Assembly: GCA_046733475.1 (NCBI GenBank)
Contig: JBKPPF010000052.1
Coordinates: forward strand, 14,353-78,352
DNA: 64,000 nucleotides
Source: DATEOR01 sp046733475
GTDB taxonomy: Bacteria; Actinomycetota; Thermoleophilia; Gaiellales; Gaiellaceae
Direction: 5' to 3'
How positions within the stretch are numbered: position 1 is the first letter of the stretch; every line of letters starts with the position of its first letter. A model generated the notes under the pieces. That model was not told where the DNA came from and did not search any database. It worked only from the letters and a program-made list of their open reading frames with translations. Below are positions 24,669 to 33,394 of this stretch, piece after piece. The position numbers were made by a program, and so were the translations under genes.

Positions 24669-25252
24669 GGCCGCTCGTCCTCGCCCACCGCGGCGCCTGC
24701 TGGGAGCTGCCTGAGAACACCCTGGAGGCGTTCGAGCTCGCGATCGCCGAGGAGGCCGACTACGTCGAGTTCGACGTGCGGGCCCGAAACGGCCAGCTCG
24801 TCATCTGCCACGATCCCGGCCCGCCCGAGGACGTGCCGACGCTCGAGGAGGTGCTGGCCGCCCTCAGCGGCCGTGTCGGTCTCTGCGTCGAGGTGAAGGA
24901 GGAGGAGACGACCGACGCCGTCCTGGACGCGCTCGAACGGCACCCGGTCGATCCCGACCAGCTGCTGGTGGTCTCGTTCCGGGCCGGCGCGGTCCGGCGC
25001 GTGGCAGAGCTCCGGCCCGAGCTCCGCTGCGTGCTGCACACGGACGACCCCACCGCGGCCGCCGGGTACTGGGGGATCGGTTTCGAGGAGCCTGCGGCGG
25101 CCGGCCGGATCGAGGAGGCTCAGGCCGCGGAGCTGGCTACCACGGTCTTCACCGTCAACGACCCCGCACGGATGCTGGAGCTCGCCGCGCTCGGCGTGAC
25201 CGGGATCTTCACTGACCGGCCGGGGCTTGCTCGGCGGACGCTGGCTCGCTGA
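24665..25252 (+). CDS. Glycerophosphodiester phosphodiesterase (GDPD), short cytoplasmic form
   Basis: A 195-residue TIM-barrel enzyme; most bacterial GDPDs are 240-260. Conserved residues: LAHRGACWELPENTLEAF, the metal pair DYVEFDVR, the catalytic His in VICHDP, and VEVKEE. It hydrolyses glycerophosphodiesters to glycerol-3-phosphate and an alcohol such as choline or ethanolamine. No signal peptide, so it acts on imported substrate. GTG start overlapping the HAD stop. Its last 44 nt are antisense to the end of the convergent ABC ATPase gene. Confidence 0.88.
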   Translation: MRPLVLAHRGACWELPENTLEAFELAIAEEADYVEFDVRARNGQLVICHDPGPPEDVPTLEEVLAALSGRVGLCVEVKEEETTDAVLDALERHPVDPDQLLVVSFRAGAVRRVAELRPELRCVLHTDDPTAAAGYWGIGFEEPAAAGRIEEAQAAELATTVFTVNDPARMLELAALGVTGIFTDRPGLARRTLAR

Positions 25253-26300
25253 GCGCGAGCACGCGCCCTCCCTCCGCCGGGAAGCTCGCTGCCACGCGTG
25301 AGCCGACGGGAAGCTCGGCGGCCTTGGGGCCGGGAAGGTCGGCCGAGAGCGCATGGTCGCCGGCGTCGACCTTCACCCGCGTGATCGCGCCGAGGAAGAT
25401 GTGCGCGACGACGTCACCGACGAGCGCCGCAGAGGCCGCACCGTCGGCGGGCTGGAGCTCCAGGATCTCCGGGCGGACGAGGACGAGTACGCGCTCGCCT
25501 CGCGGAAGGCCGCGAGCGTCCGTGACGGGCAGGACCGTCCCGTTCACCTGCACCTGGCCCTCGTCCGAAACCGTCGCCTCGAGACGGTTCATCGTGCCGA
25601 TGAACTCGGCGACGAAGGGGGTGCCGGGCGCGTTGTAGATCTCCGCGGGCGCCCCGATCTGCTCGATATGGCCCTGTGAGAGCACGGCGACTCGATCGGA
25701 GATGGACAGCGCCTCCTCCTGGTCGTGGGTGACGTACAGCGTCGTGATGCCGAGCTGGGTCTGGAGGCGACGGATCTCCTCGCGGAGCTGGACGCGCACC
25801 TTCGCGTCGAGCGCAGACAACGGCTCGTCGAGGAGCAGCACGCGCGGCTCGATGGCGAGGGCGCGCGCGAGCGCGACCCTCTGCTGCATCCCGCCGGAAA
25901 GCTGATGCGGATACCGCTTTGCCGCCGCCGTGAGACCTACCAGCTCGAGCAGCTCCTCGACCCGCTTGCGCCGTTCTGCGCCGTTCTGGCCGCGGACACG
26001 GAGGCCGAACTCGACGTTGTCCGCGGCATTCATGTTCGGGAAGAGCGAGTACGCCTGGAAGACCATGCCCATGTCACGGTGGTTGGGCGACACGTGCGTG
26101 AGGTCCTTGCCCTCGACGACCACGCGGCCCGAGGTCGGGCGCTCGAAGCCGGCGACGATCCGAAGAGCGGTCGTCTTCCCGCAGCCCGACGGGCCGAGCA
26201 GCGACAGGAACTCGCCCGCCTGCATGGAGATGTCGATCTCCTCGATCGCCGTGAAGTCGCCGAACTCCTTGTGCAGCTTCTCGAGCTCGAGATACGCCAT
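25209..26300 (-). CDS. ABC transporter ATPase (PotA/FbpC/PhnT type)
   Basis: A 363-residue ATPase: Walker A GPSGCGKTT, signature LSGGMQQR, Walker B VLLLDEP, switch YVTHDQEEAL, and a C-terminal TOBE domain (residues 245-350). It serves the two permeases and binding protein encoded directly upstream. Members of this subfamily import iron, thiamine, polyamines or organophosphates. Flanking GDPD, PHP and GlpD genes favour an organophosphate. ATG 26300 overlaps the permease stop. Its 3' end overlaps the GDPD gene on the opposite strand by 44 nt. Confidence 0.92.
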   Translation of the reverse strand: MAYLELEKLHKEFGDFTAIEEIDISMQAGEFLSLLGPSGCGKTTALRIVAGFERPTSGRVVVEGKDLTHVSPNHRDMGMVFQAYSLFPNMNAADNVEFGLRVRGQNGAERRKRVEELLELVGLTAAAKRYPHQLSGGMQQRVALARALAIEPRVLLLDEPLSALDAKVRVQLREEIRRLQTQLGITTLYVTHDQEEALSISDRVAVLSQGHIEQIGAPAEIYNAPGTPFVAEFIGTMNRLEATVSDEGQVQVNGTVLPVTDARGLPRGERVLVLVRPEILELQPADGAASAALVGDVVAHIFLGAITRVKVDAGDHALSADLPGPKAAELPVGSRVAASFPAEGGRVLALSEPASAEQAPAGQ

Positions 26301-27079
26301 CAGCGGGTTCCCGCCACCTGAACAGTCGTGCGCCCGGGGCGCCTGCCGACGAGGAGAATCCCGAGCAGCGCGAGCCACGTGATACCGAAGGAGATGATCG
26401 TGAGCGCGGCCGCCGGATTGGCCTTCGTCTGGCCGATGTAGTTGATGTACGTGGGGAAGGTGTTGAAGAGGGAGAGGCTCGCCATCGTGAACTCGCCCAT
26501 GACGAGCGCGAATGTGAGGAACGCGCCGGCGAAGGCTCCGGCACTGATGTTGGGGAGGATCACGCGCAAGAGCGTCCGCGTCCAGCCCGCGCCGAGGCTC
26601 TGCGACGCTTCGGTCAGCGTGTGTACGTCGATCGCTCGGAAGGCATTGTCGAGTGCGAAGAACATGAACGGGAACGCGAGCACGACATAGCCCGGGATCA
26701 GGTAGTACGGGGAGCCGAGATACTTCGCCGGCACCCATTGGTAGTTGTAGACGTAGAGGATCCCCACGATGAGCACGATCGGGGGCACGACGAACGGCAG
26801 TGCACAGAGAAACTGAACGAGCGGCCGGAAGTGCGGGAGCCGAAGGTGCACCCAGTACACCGTGGGGACGAAGAGTAGGAGCGCGACCACGATCGTTGCG
26901 GCCGCGAGCTTCAGCGAGAGGAAGAAGGTGTCCCTGAACTGCGGGTCGTCGAGGATCTCGCGGTAGGCGGCGAAGCTGTACGAGTCGCCGTCCTTGAGGC
27001 TGAACTCCGCCGTCGCAGCGAGCGGCACGAAGAAGTAGAGGAGCCCGACGGCGATCCAGAACCAGCCCGACCTGGTCAT
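26300..27079 (-). CDS. ABC transporter permease 2 (PhnV/PotC-like)
   Basis: A 259-residue permease with six helices starting at ATG 27079 (MTRSGWFWIAVGLLYFFVPL). The EAA loop is TEASQSLGAGWTRTLLRVILPNI. Helices around residues 90-130 include ALPFVVPPIVLIVGILYVY. It overlaps both neighbours by 1-4 nt and forms the membrane channel with permease 1. Confidence 0.9.
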   Translation of the reverse strand: MTRSGWFWIAVGLLYFFVPLAATAEFSLKDGDSYSFAAYREILDDPQFRDTFFLSLKLAAATIVVALLLFVPTVYWVHLRLPHFRPLVQFLCALPFVVPPIVLIVGILYVYNYQWVPAKYLGSPYYLIPGYVVLAFPFMFFALDNAFRAIDVHTLTEASQSLGAGWTRTLLRVILPNISAGAFAGAFLTFALVMGEFTMASLSLFNTFPTYINYIGQTKANPAAALTIISFGITWLALLGILLVGRRPGRTTVQVAGTR

Positions 27080-27987
27080 TGCACGGTCCTGCGCCAGCGC
27101 GAGGCGCGCCGTTCGAGCACGAAGTAGATCGTCATCGCGACCGCGATGACGATCACCATGCCGAAGGCGAGCGCGTAGGCCTGGTGCGGGTCGGAGAGGA
27201 CGTTCCCGTTGATGAGCTCGCCGATCTTCAGTGGCACGAGCCCGATGTGCCCCGAGGTCAGGGCATAGGCGGTCGCATAGGCCGCGAATGAGCCGCCGAA
27301 GAGGAGCACCATCGAGCCGAGGATGGAGGGCAGGAGTACGGGGACGCCCACGTAGCGCCAGTACTGCGTCGAGGACGCGCCGAGGTTCGACGCCGCTTCC
27401 CGCCATTCGGCTTTGAGGCCGTCGATCGCCGGCGCGATGATGATGATCATCAGCGGGATCTGGAAGTAGAGGTACGTGACCACGAGGCCCCAGAACCCGA
27501 ACAGCGTGAAGCCGTGGTCATATGGGTTGAGGCCCATCGAGTCGAGGACTCTCGTCGCCATGCCGACCGTGCCGAGCGTGGAAATGAACGCGAAAGCAAG
27601 CGGGACGCCGCCGAAGTTCGCGGCGACGCCGCAGAAGGTGAGAAAAGCCGGCCGGAGAAGCTTCGGCGCCCCCGGCGAGAGCGCCGCGTAGGCGATCAGG
27701 AACCCGAGCGCGCCGCCGAGAACGGCAGTGATGAGGCTGATCTCAACGCTCTTGACGTAGGCGTCGAGAGACGAGCCCTTGAAGATGTCCTGGATGAACT
27801 CGGTCGTGTACTCGCCGTCCTGCGTCCTGAAGGCGCCGATGAGAAGCGCGCCCGCCGGCACAAGCAGGAACGCGAGCGCCCAGGCGAGGAACGGCACGAG
27901 CCCGAGCCAGGCGAGTGAGAAACGCCGTCCGGCCTCCCGCGGTGCGACCGGCCGGACAGCGTCGATGCTTTCAGCAGTTGTCGCCAG
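27076..27987 (-). CDS. ABC transporter permease 1 (PhnU/PotB-like), probable CTG start
   Basis: A 303-residue permease if translation starts at CTG 27987. That codon lies 3 nt after the stop of the binding-protein gene and gives an N-terminus ATTAESIDAVRPVAPREAGR leading into a full first helix (WLGLVPFLAWALAFLLVPAG). Only GTG 27897 is available as a standard start in this frame and it falls inside that helix with no Shine-Dalgarno sequence. The EAA loop is REAASNLGASSTQYWRYVGVPVLL. Partner of permease 2. Confidence 0.82.
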   Translation of the reverse strand: MATTAESIDAVRPVAPREAGRRFSLAWLGLVPFLAWALAFLLVPAGALLIGAFRTQDGEYTTEFIQDIFKGSSLDAYVKSVEISLITAVLGGALGFLIAYAALSPGAPKLLRPAFLTFCGVAANFGGVPLAFAFISTLGTVGMATRVLDSMGLNPYDHGFTLFGFWGLVVTYLYFQIPLMIIIIAPAIDGLKAEWREAASNLGASSTQYWRYVGVPVLLPSILGSMVLLFGGSFAAYATAYALTSGHIGLVPLKIGELINGNVLSDPHQAYALAFGMVIVIAVAMTIYFVLERRASRWRRTVQ

Positions 27988-27990
27988 GAT

Positions 27991-29202
27991 TTACCCCGAG
28001 ACCGCGTCCCAACCGTCGGCGATGACCTGCGTCGCCGCGTCGTTCTGCTCCGGCGACGGGAACTCGACGTTCGCGTAGAGATCCGCCGAAGGCAGTGCGT
28101 CGAGCAGGTCCTGCGGGACGACGCCCCGGTCGGACATGTCCTGGAACCGGGCCGGGTGCGAGTATCCCTTGAGCCAGAGGAGCTGGCCCTCGTCCGAGTA
28201 GAGAAACTCCTGCCAGAGGCGAGCGGCGAACGGATTCGGCGCGTCGGCGTTGATCGCCTGGCAGTAGAAATTGCCCACCGCCGCGTCGGACGGAATGGTC
28301 ACCTCCCACGTGATGTTCGACTTGAACTCGGAGCCGTAGGCGATCTGCAGGTAGTCCCAGTCGATCGTCACAGGCGTCTGGCCGTTCGCCACCGTCGCCG
28401 GCGTGGCGTCGACGGTGATGAAGTTGCCCGAGTCCTTCAGCTCCTTGAAAAAGTCGATGCCCGGCTGGATGTCGTCGAGCGAGCCGCCGTTCGCGACGGA
28501 GGCCGCGAAGACCGCGGCAAACGCCGAGCCCGACTCGCGCGGATCGCCGTTCAGCGCTACCTTGCCCTTGTACTCCGGCTTCTTCAGATCGGCCCAGCTC
28601 GCCGGGAGCGGGGCGACCTTCGTGTTCGACCCGAGCGAGACCGCGCCCCAGTAGTCGCCCACCCACGCACCGTCGGCGTCCTTCAGGTCATCCGGGATCG
28701 TGTCCCACTGCGAGTTCTTGTAGGTCGCGTAGAGACCGCCGGTCTTCCCTTCCGCGGCGAAGGACGGCCCGACGTCGAGAACGTCCGGAGCGCGATCCTG
28801 CCCCTTGAGGGACTTGACGGCCTGGTTCTCCTCGGCCGAGGAGCCGTTCGGGTTCGCGTTGTTGATCTTGATGCCGTACTTGGACTGAAAGGTGTCCATG
28901 ATCTCGCCGTAGTTCGCCCAGTCGGGCGGGAGGGCGATCGTGTTCAGCGTCCCTTCCTCCTTGGCGGCCGCCACAAGGTCGTCCATGGAGATGTCGGCGC
29001 CCGACGCGGGAACCGACGGCGCGCCGCCCGTGCCCGTGGCGCCGCTGGTCGAGGTCTCGTCCCCGCCGCATGCAGCCGCGATAGCCGGCAGCGCCGTCAG
29101 GCCTGCTCCGAAGACGACGCTGCGTCGCAAGAGCGAGCGCCTCGTAATCCGGGACTCTTCGAGAGCACGCTTGACGCGCTCTTCCAACTCGCGGTCGTCC
29201 AT
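27991..29202 (-). CDS. Extracellular solute-binding lipoprotein (PhnS/Fbp-type)
   Basis: A 403-residue binding protein. A cytoplasmic lead (MDDRELEERVKRALEES) precedes a Tat-like signal (TRRSLLRRSVVFGAG) and lipobox (IAAAC). The mature domain includes LPPDWANYGEIMDTF, LDVGPSFAAEGKT and WVGDYWGAVSLG, as in type II binding proteins of the iron/phosphonate/polyamine class. AGGAGGGA precedes the ATG. The ligand is not predictable; nearby GDPD/PHP/GlpD suggest a phosphorylated glycerol derivative. Confidence 0.88.
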   Translation of the reverse strand: MDDRELEERVKRALEESRITRRSLLRRSVVFGAGLTALPAIAAACGGDETSTSGATGTGGAPSVPASGADISMDDLVAAAKEEGTLNTIALPPDWANYGEIMDTFQSKYGIKINNANPNGSSAEENQAVKSLKGQDRAPDVLDVGPSFAAEGKTGGLYATYKNSQWDTIPDDLKDADGAWVGDYWGAVSLGSNTKVAPLPASWADLKKPEYKGKVALNGDPRESGSAFAAVFAASVANGGSLDDIQPGIDFFKELKDSGNFITVDATPATVANGQTPVTIDWDYLQIAYGSEFKSNITWEVTIPSDAAVGNFYCQAINADAPNPFAARLWQEFLYSDEGQLLWLKGYSHPARFQDMSDRGVVPQDLLDALPSADLYANVEFPSPEQNDAATQVIADGWDAVSG

Positions 29203-29265
29203 GTGATCCCTCCTCGCGTCGTGTTGAGGATTCCGATGCTCTCACGGAGCTAGGCTCCCTTCAAG

Positions 29266-30186
29266 ATGCGTACACACGTCTTTCTCCAGAAAGGCACCTG
29301 GCTCAAATGTGCGCTTCACGCGCATACGACCAATTCCGACGGCGAGCTCGCGCCGGCCGACCTCGTCCGCCACTACGAGCAAGCGGAGTTCGACGCGCTC
29401 GTCATCACCGACCACTGGATCCGCACGGTCGAGCCTTCGACAGAGCGCCTGCTGGTCGTTCCGGGCACCGAGCTCGACGCGCTGCGCCGCGATGGGAAGA
29501 CCTATGCGCACGTGCTCGCGCTGGGCGTCGAGTCTGACCCGGAGCCGCCCGCGGCCGATTTCCCGGGTCTCGAGGAGACCGTCGCCTGGGTGCGCGCAAA
29601 CGGCGGCGTGCCCTTCATCGCGCATACGTACTGGAGCGGACTGCGCACCGACGAGTTCGAGGAGATCGACGGGCTCGCCGGCATCGAGGTCTTCAACGCG
29701 GGCTGCGAGCTGGAGGTCGGGCGGGGCCACGCCGCCCTCCACTGGGACGAGGCGCTTCAATCGGGGCGCGACCTGCTCGCCATCGCGACCGACGACTCCC
29801 ACCACCCGGGCAAGGACAGCGCGCAGGCGTGGGTGTGGGCCCGCTGTGAGGAGACGAGCCGTGAGGCGCTCCTCGCCGCTCTCGACTCGGGCTCCTTCTA
29901 CAGCTCGACAGGGCCGCAGATCGCCGGGCTCGAGACCGAGGGAGACGACGTGCGAGTCCGGTGCAGCCCCGTGCGCAGCATCACGCTTCTCACCGGCCGG
30001 ACGAAGGGCGCGCGCGTGAACGCTGGCGAAGGCGCCTACATCTACTCGGGCGAGGTGCTCGGGACGGACGGCAACGGCCTCATAACCGAGGCACGGCTCA
30101 CACGCCCGCGCGGGACACCCCATGGGCGCCTCGAGGTCGAGGACGAGGGCGGCCGGCGCGCATGGACGAATCCGCTATGGGCGTAG
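29266..30186 (+). CDS. PHP-domain metal-dependent phosphoesterase
   Basis: A 306-residue protein with the PHP motifs CALHAHTTNSDGEL (I), ALVITDHW (II), VPFIAHTYW (III) and ATDDSHHPG (IV), which bind two or three metal ions. The C-terminal 80 residues form an extra beta domain. PHP enzymes hydrolyse phosphomonoesters or cyclic phosphates. It is divergent from the ABC importer (63 nt between the starts) and overlaps the GlpD-like gene. I infer it helps process the imported organophosphate. Confidence 0.85.
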   Translation: MRTHVFLQKGTWLKCALHAHTTNSDGELAPADLVRHYEQAEFDALVITDHWIRTVEPSTERLLVVPGTELDALRRDGKTYAHVLALGVESDPEPPAADFPGLEETVAWVRANGGVPFIAHTYWSGLRTDEFEEIDGLAGIEVFNAGCELEVGRGHAALHWDEALQSGRDLLAIATDDSHHPGKDSAQAWVWARCEETSREALLAALDSGSFYSSTGPQIAGLETEGDDVRVRCSPVRSITLLTGRTKGARVNAGEGAYIYSGEVLGTDGNGLITEARLTRPRGTPHGRLEVEDEGGRRAWTNPLWA

Positions 30187-31679
30187 AGTGGCGCGGAGAG
30201 GCACTCGAGGAGCTCGCTGGCCGCGATTTCGACTTACTGGTCGTCGGCGCCGGGATCGTCGGGGCCGGAATCGCCAACGAGGCGGCACGCGCGGGGCTCG
30301 CGGTCGCCCTTGTCGACAAGGGCGACTTCGGCGCCGCGACGTCGAGCTCGTCCTCGAAGCTCATCCACGGCGGCCTTCGCTACCTGCGCCTCGGCGACGT
30401 GCGGCTCGTACGTGAGGCACACAAGGAGCGGCGCGCTCTCATGCGGGTCGTCGCCCCCCACCTCGTGCGGCGCCTCCCCTTCCTCTTCCCGGTCTACGAG
30501 CGCGGCCCTTATCGCGCGCTCACAATCCAGACCGGTCTCTGGCTCTACTCGACTCTCGCGCGCGAGCGCCTCGGCGGGCTCGTTCCGCCGGAGCGATCGC
30601 AGCGCAGCATTCCGTCGCTCCGGCTCGAAGGCCTGCGCGGCTGCGGGCTCTACGCCGACGCGTGGACGCACGACAGCCGCCTCTGCCTCGCCAATGTGCG
30701 CGCCGCCGCCGATGCGGGCGCGACCGTCCTCAACTACGCGAAGGTGACGGAGCTCCGAAGCGAGGGCGGGCGCGTCGCGGGAGCGGAGGTGCGGGACATC
30801 CTCGGCGGCGAGATCGCGAGCGTCCGCGCCCGGGTGGTCGTCAACGCGACGGGGCCGTGGGTGGACCGTTTGCGGCGGCTCGAGGATCCTGGGGCGGCGC
30901 CTTCCATTCGCCTGAGCAAGGGCGCCCACGCGATCCTGCGCCTCGAGCAGCCGTGGAGCGCGGCGCTGACGATCCCGCACGACACGGTCCGTGTCTCCTT
31001 CGCCGTGCCGTGGGAAGGGATGCTTCTCCTCGGCACGACCGACACGCTCTACGAGGGCGAGCCCGACGAGGTGGCGGCGACCCCGGAGGACGTCGACCAG
31101 ATTCTCGCCGAGGCCGCCGTCGCGCTCGAGTCGAACGCGCTTCGGCCCGACGCGATCCGCTCGGTGTACGCAGGTCTGCGCGTCCTTCCCGGTGCGGAGG
31201 GAGCTACCGCCAGCGCGAGGCGGGAGACCGTCTACCAACGAGGCCCGGGCGGGATGCTCACCGTCGCGGGCGGCAAGCTCACGACCTACCGCCGGATCGC
31301 ACTCGACGCGCTCCGGCAGGTGCGCGGCGACCTCGGGCTGCACCGCCTCCCCAACCGCCCCGTGCCCCTGCCCGGAGCCAAGGGACTTGCCGAGGCCGGC
31401 GTTCGCCTTGCCCGCGCGAACCCCCATCTCGAGCCCGCGATCCGCTCGCATCTGGCCCATCTGTACGGGAGCCTCGCCGCCGAGGTTCTCGAGGAGGCGA
31501 ACGACGACCCGTCTCTCCTCGAGCGCCTCAACCCCGAGGCGCCCGACATCGCTGCCCAGGCCGTCTACGCGCAGCGGCGCGAATGGGCATGCAAGCCGGA
31601 GGACATCCTCAGACGGCGCACGACGCTCGAGCTGCGCGGCCTGCGGCCGACCGCGAGACTCACTGAAGTCCTCGGCTAA
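30162..31679 (+). CDS. Aerobic glycerol-3-phosphate dehydrogenase (GlpD-like)
   Basis: A 505-residue FAD enzyme. The Rossmann motif is LLVVGAGIVGAGIANEAARAG, followed by LVDKGDFGAATSSSSSKLIHGGLRYL, the strongest mark of GlpD, and GTTDTLYEGEPDEV later. The C-terminal domain (about 385-505) is the GlpD cap. The expected reaction is glycerol-3-phosphate to dihydroxyacetone phosphate with electrons to quinone. ATG 30162 overlaps the PHP gene by 25 nt; ATG 30177 is an alternative. With the GDPD at 24665 it would complete use of glycerophosphodiesters. Confidence 0.9.
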   Translation: MDESAMGVEWRGEALEELAGRDFDLLVVGAGIVGAGIANEAARAGLAVALVDKGDFGAATSSSSSKLIHGGLRYLRLGDVRLVREAHKERRALMRVVAPHLVRRLPFLFPVYERGPYRALTIQTGLWLYSTLARERLGGLVPPERSQRSIPSLRLEGLRGCGLYADAWTHDSRLCLANVRAAADAGATVLNYAKVTELRSEGGRVAGAEVRDILGGEIASVRARVVVNATGPWVDRLRRLEDPGAAPSIRLSKGAHAILRLEQPWSAALTIPHDTVRVSFAVPWEGMLLLGTTDTLYEGEPDEVAATPEDVDQILAEAAVALESNALRPDAIRSVYAGLRVLPGAEGATASARRETVYQRGPGGMLTVAGGKLTTYRRIALDALRQVRGDLGLHRLPNRPVPLPGAKGLAEAGVRLARANPHLEPAIRSHLAHLYGSLAAEVLEEANDDPSLLERLNPEAPDIAAQAVYAQRREWACKPEDILRRRTTLELRGLRPTARLTEVLG

Positions 31680-33115
31680 AGCGCGACGATCACGGTCTTG
31701 GTCTCCGTGAACGTGTCGAAGGGGTGGCGGCCGCCGACACGGCCGATTCCGCTCCGCGAGCCGGCCCGCCCGCCGAACGGCAGGTGGCTCTCCCAGTAGT
31801 TGGACGACTCGTTGACGTTCACCCAGCCGGCGCGCGCCGCCTCGGCGAAGCGCAGCCCGCGGCGCAGGTCCTGCGTGAAGACCGACGTGAGCAGGCCGTA
31901 CGGCGAGGCGTCGATCAGCGCGAGCGCCTCCTCCTCGCGCGCGATCGTCGAGATCGGGACGATGGGCCCGAAGGTCTCCTCGGTGGAGACCTCCATGTCG
32001 TGCGTGACGCGGTCGAGCACCGTCGGCTCGTAGTAGAGACCGGTCGGGTAGCCCTCGGCGCGGTTTCCGCCCGCGACGACCTCGGCGCCGCGCTCGACCG
32101 CCTCGCCGATATGGCGGTCCATCTTCTGCGCAACCGGCTCGTTGTTCAGCGGGCCCATGGTCGTGTCGTCCGCAAAGGGGTCGCCGAGGCGGATCTCCTT
32201 CGCCATCGCGGCGGCGAGCTTGTCGAGGTAGGCGTCGTGCACGGACTCGTGGACGAGGAAGCGCTCCCCCGCCGTGCAGCTTTGGCCCGCGCAGAGGAAG
32301 GAGGCGACGAGCGTCGCCGCGACGGCTTTGTCCAGATCGGCATCTTCGAGCACGACCACCGGCCCGTTCCCGCCCATCTCGAGGAGGAGCGACTTTCCGG
32401 CCGCCCGCTCGGCGACCTTGTAGCCGGTCGTGATCGAGCCGATGAAGCCGACGGCGTGCGTGTCGGCGCTGCCTGCGACCTCGTCGCCGACGACGGCGCC
32501 ATGGCCGGTGACCATGTTGAAGACGCCGGTGGGGATCTCCGACTCGGCGATGCACTGGGCGAGCTTCACGCCCGCCACCGACGTGGTCGGCGCCGGCACC
32601 CAGACGACCGTGTTCCCGGCTGCGAGCGCGGGCGCAATCACCTCCGCCGGCATCGTGTACGGCCAGTTCCACGGCGTGATGACGCCGACGACGCCCTTCG
32701 GCACGCGATAGACGAGCACGCGCTTGCCCGCGTCCACCGACGGCGGCATCGCCCCTTCCAGCCTGCGGGCGTCGGCAGCTGCCATGAGCCAGTACTGCTC
32801 GAGCTCGTCGACCTCGTCATAGGCCTCCGCCTGGAGAGGCTTGCCCTGGTCGAGGGTCAGCGTCCGAGCGAGGTCGTCTCGCCGCTCGGCCACCACCGCG
32901 GCAATCCGCTCCATCGCCTCCGCCCGCTCGAAGACCGAACGCTCGGCCCAGTCGCGCCAGGCGGCATTGGCCTCCGCGATCGCGCGCTCGGCATCGGCCC
33001 GCGTTCCGTCGGGAACGCTCCCGAGGCTTTCGCCCGTCGCCGGGCTCGTCGCCTGCATGCGCGTGGCGGACTCGCTCTCGACCCATTCGCCCGCGATGTA
33101 CATGCGGTGCTCCAC
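31676..33115 (-). CDS. NAD(P)-dependent aldehyde dehydrogenase
   Basis: A 479-residue ALDH. The catalytic Cys is in CAGQSCTAGERF, the Glu in LLLEMGGNGPVVVL, and the cofactor stretch is VGVITPWNWPYTMPAEVIAP. The C-terminal RVGGRHPFDTFTETKTVIV element is shared with the ALDH at 62352, so the two are related and distinct from the PatD-like enzyme. The substrate is unknown; succinate semialdehyde, glyceraldehyde or formyl-type aldehydes fit the family. It lies downstream of the N-methylglutamate synthase operon, beyond a hairpin, and overlaps the glpD stop by 4 nt on the opposite strand. Confidence 0.88.
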   Translation of the reverse strand: MEHRMYIAGEWVESESATRMQATSPATGESLGSVPDGTRADAERAIAEANAAWRDWAERSVFERAEAMERIAAVVAERRDDLARTLTLDQGKPLQAEAYDEVDELEQYWLMAAADARRLEGAMPPSVDAGKRVLVYRVPKGVVGVITPWNWPYTMPAEVIAPALAAGNTVVWVPAPTTSVAGVKLAQCIAESEIPTGVFNMVTGHGAVVGDEVAGSADTHAVGFIGSITTGYKVAERAAGKSLLLEMGGNGPVVVLEDADLDKAVAATLVASFLCAGQSCTAGERFLVHESVHDAYLDKLAAAMAKEIRLGDPFADDTTMGPLNNEPVAQKMDRHIGEAVERGAEVVAGGNRAEGYPTGLYYEPTVLDRVTHDMEVSTEETFGPIVPISTIAREEEALALIDASPYGLLTSVFTQDLRRGLRFAEAARAGWVNVNESSNYWESHLPFGGRAGSRSGIGRVGGRHPFDTFTETKTVIVAL

Positions 33116-33200
33116 GAAGGAAGTCTCGCATCAGCGCATCCGTTCGCGCACGGACGCCGTAGGGAAGGCAGCGGTTCATTCCCCTCGGACGCCCACTGGG

Positions 33201-33227
33201 AGGCGGACGGGCTCGCACCGTCCGCCT
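33201..33227 (-). terminator. Hairpin terminator of the N-methylglutamate synthase operon
   Basis: Perfect 10-bp stem (AGGCGGACGG with CCGTCCGCCT) and a 7-nt loop, 7 nt after the stop of the small membrane gene. No strong T-run follows on the minus strand, so termination strength is uncertain. Confidence 0.6.
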
Positions 33228-33234
33228 CTCGAGC

Positions 33235-33393
33235 TCAGCGGAGCAAGAGGAGGAGTGCGACGCCGATCGCGAAGACGACGAGACCGGCGACAAGGGCTGC
33301 CAGGCTCCCGGTCCCGCCGCGGCCGACAAGCGGATCCGGCGCCCGGTCCTTCGCCGGAAGATTGGGCGGGGTCGGCGGGGTGATCTGGCCCAC
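33235..33393 (-). CDS. Small single-pass membrane protein, end of the mgs operon
   Basis: A 52-residue frame: a Pro-rich N-tail (VGQITPPTPPNLPAKDRAPD) followed by one transmembrane helix (SLAALVAGLVVFAIGVALLL) and a terminal Arg. The GTG start is 1 nt after the stop of the 149-residue protein, and a hairpin follows, so it looks like the last gene of the operon. It is too short to be caught by length-based gene finding. No family recognised. Its clean membrane topology and tight spacing support a real gene; a role as a membrane anchor is speculative. Confidence 0.6.
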   Translation of the reverse strand: MGQITPPTPPNLPAKDRAPDPLVGRGGTGSLAALVAGLVVFAIGVALLLLLR

Positions 33394-33394
33394 G

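Noticed and set aside
30234..32672. 812-codon minus-strand open frame
   Set aside because: Antisense to the GlpD-like gene and out of frame with the aldehyde dehydrogenase; no recognisable domain.
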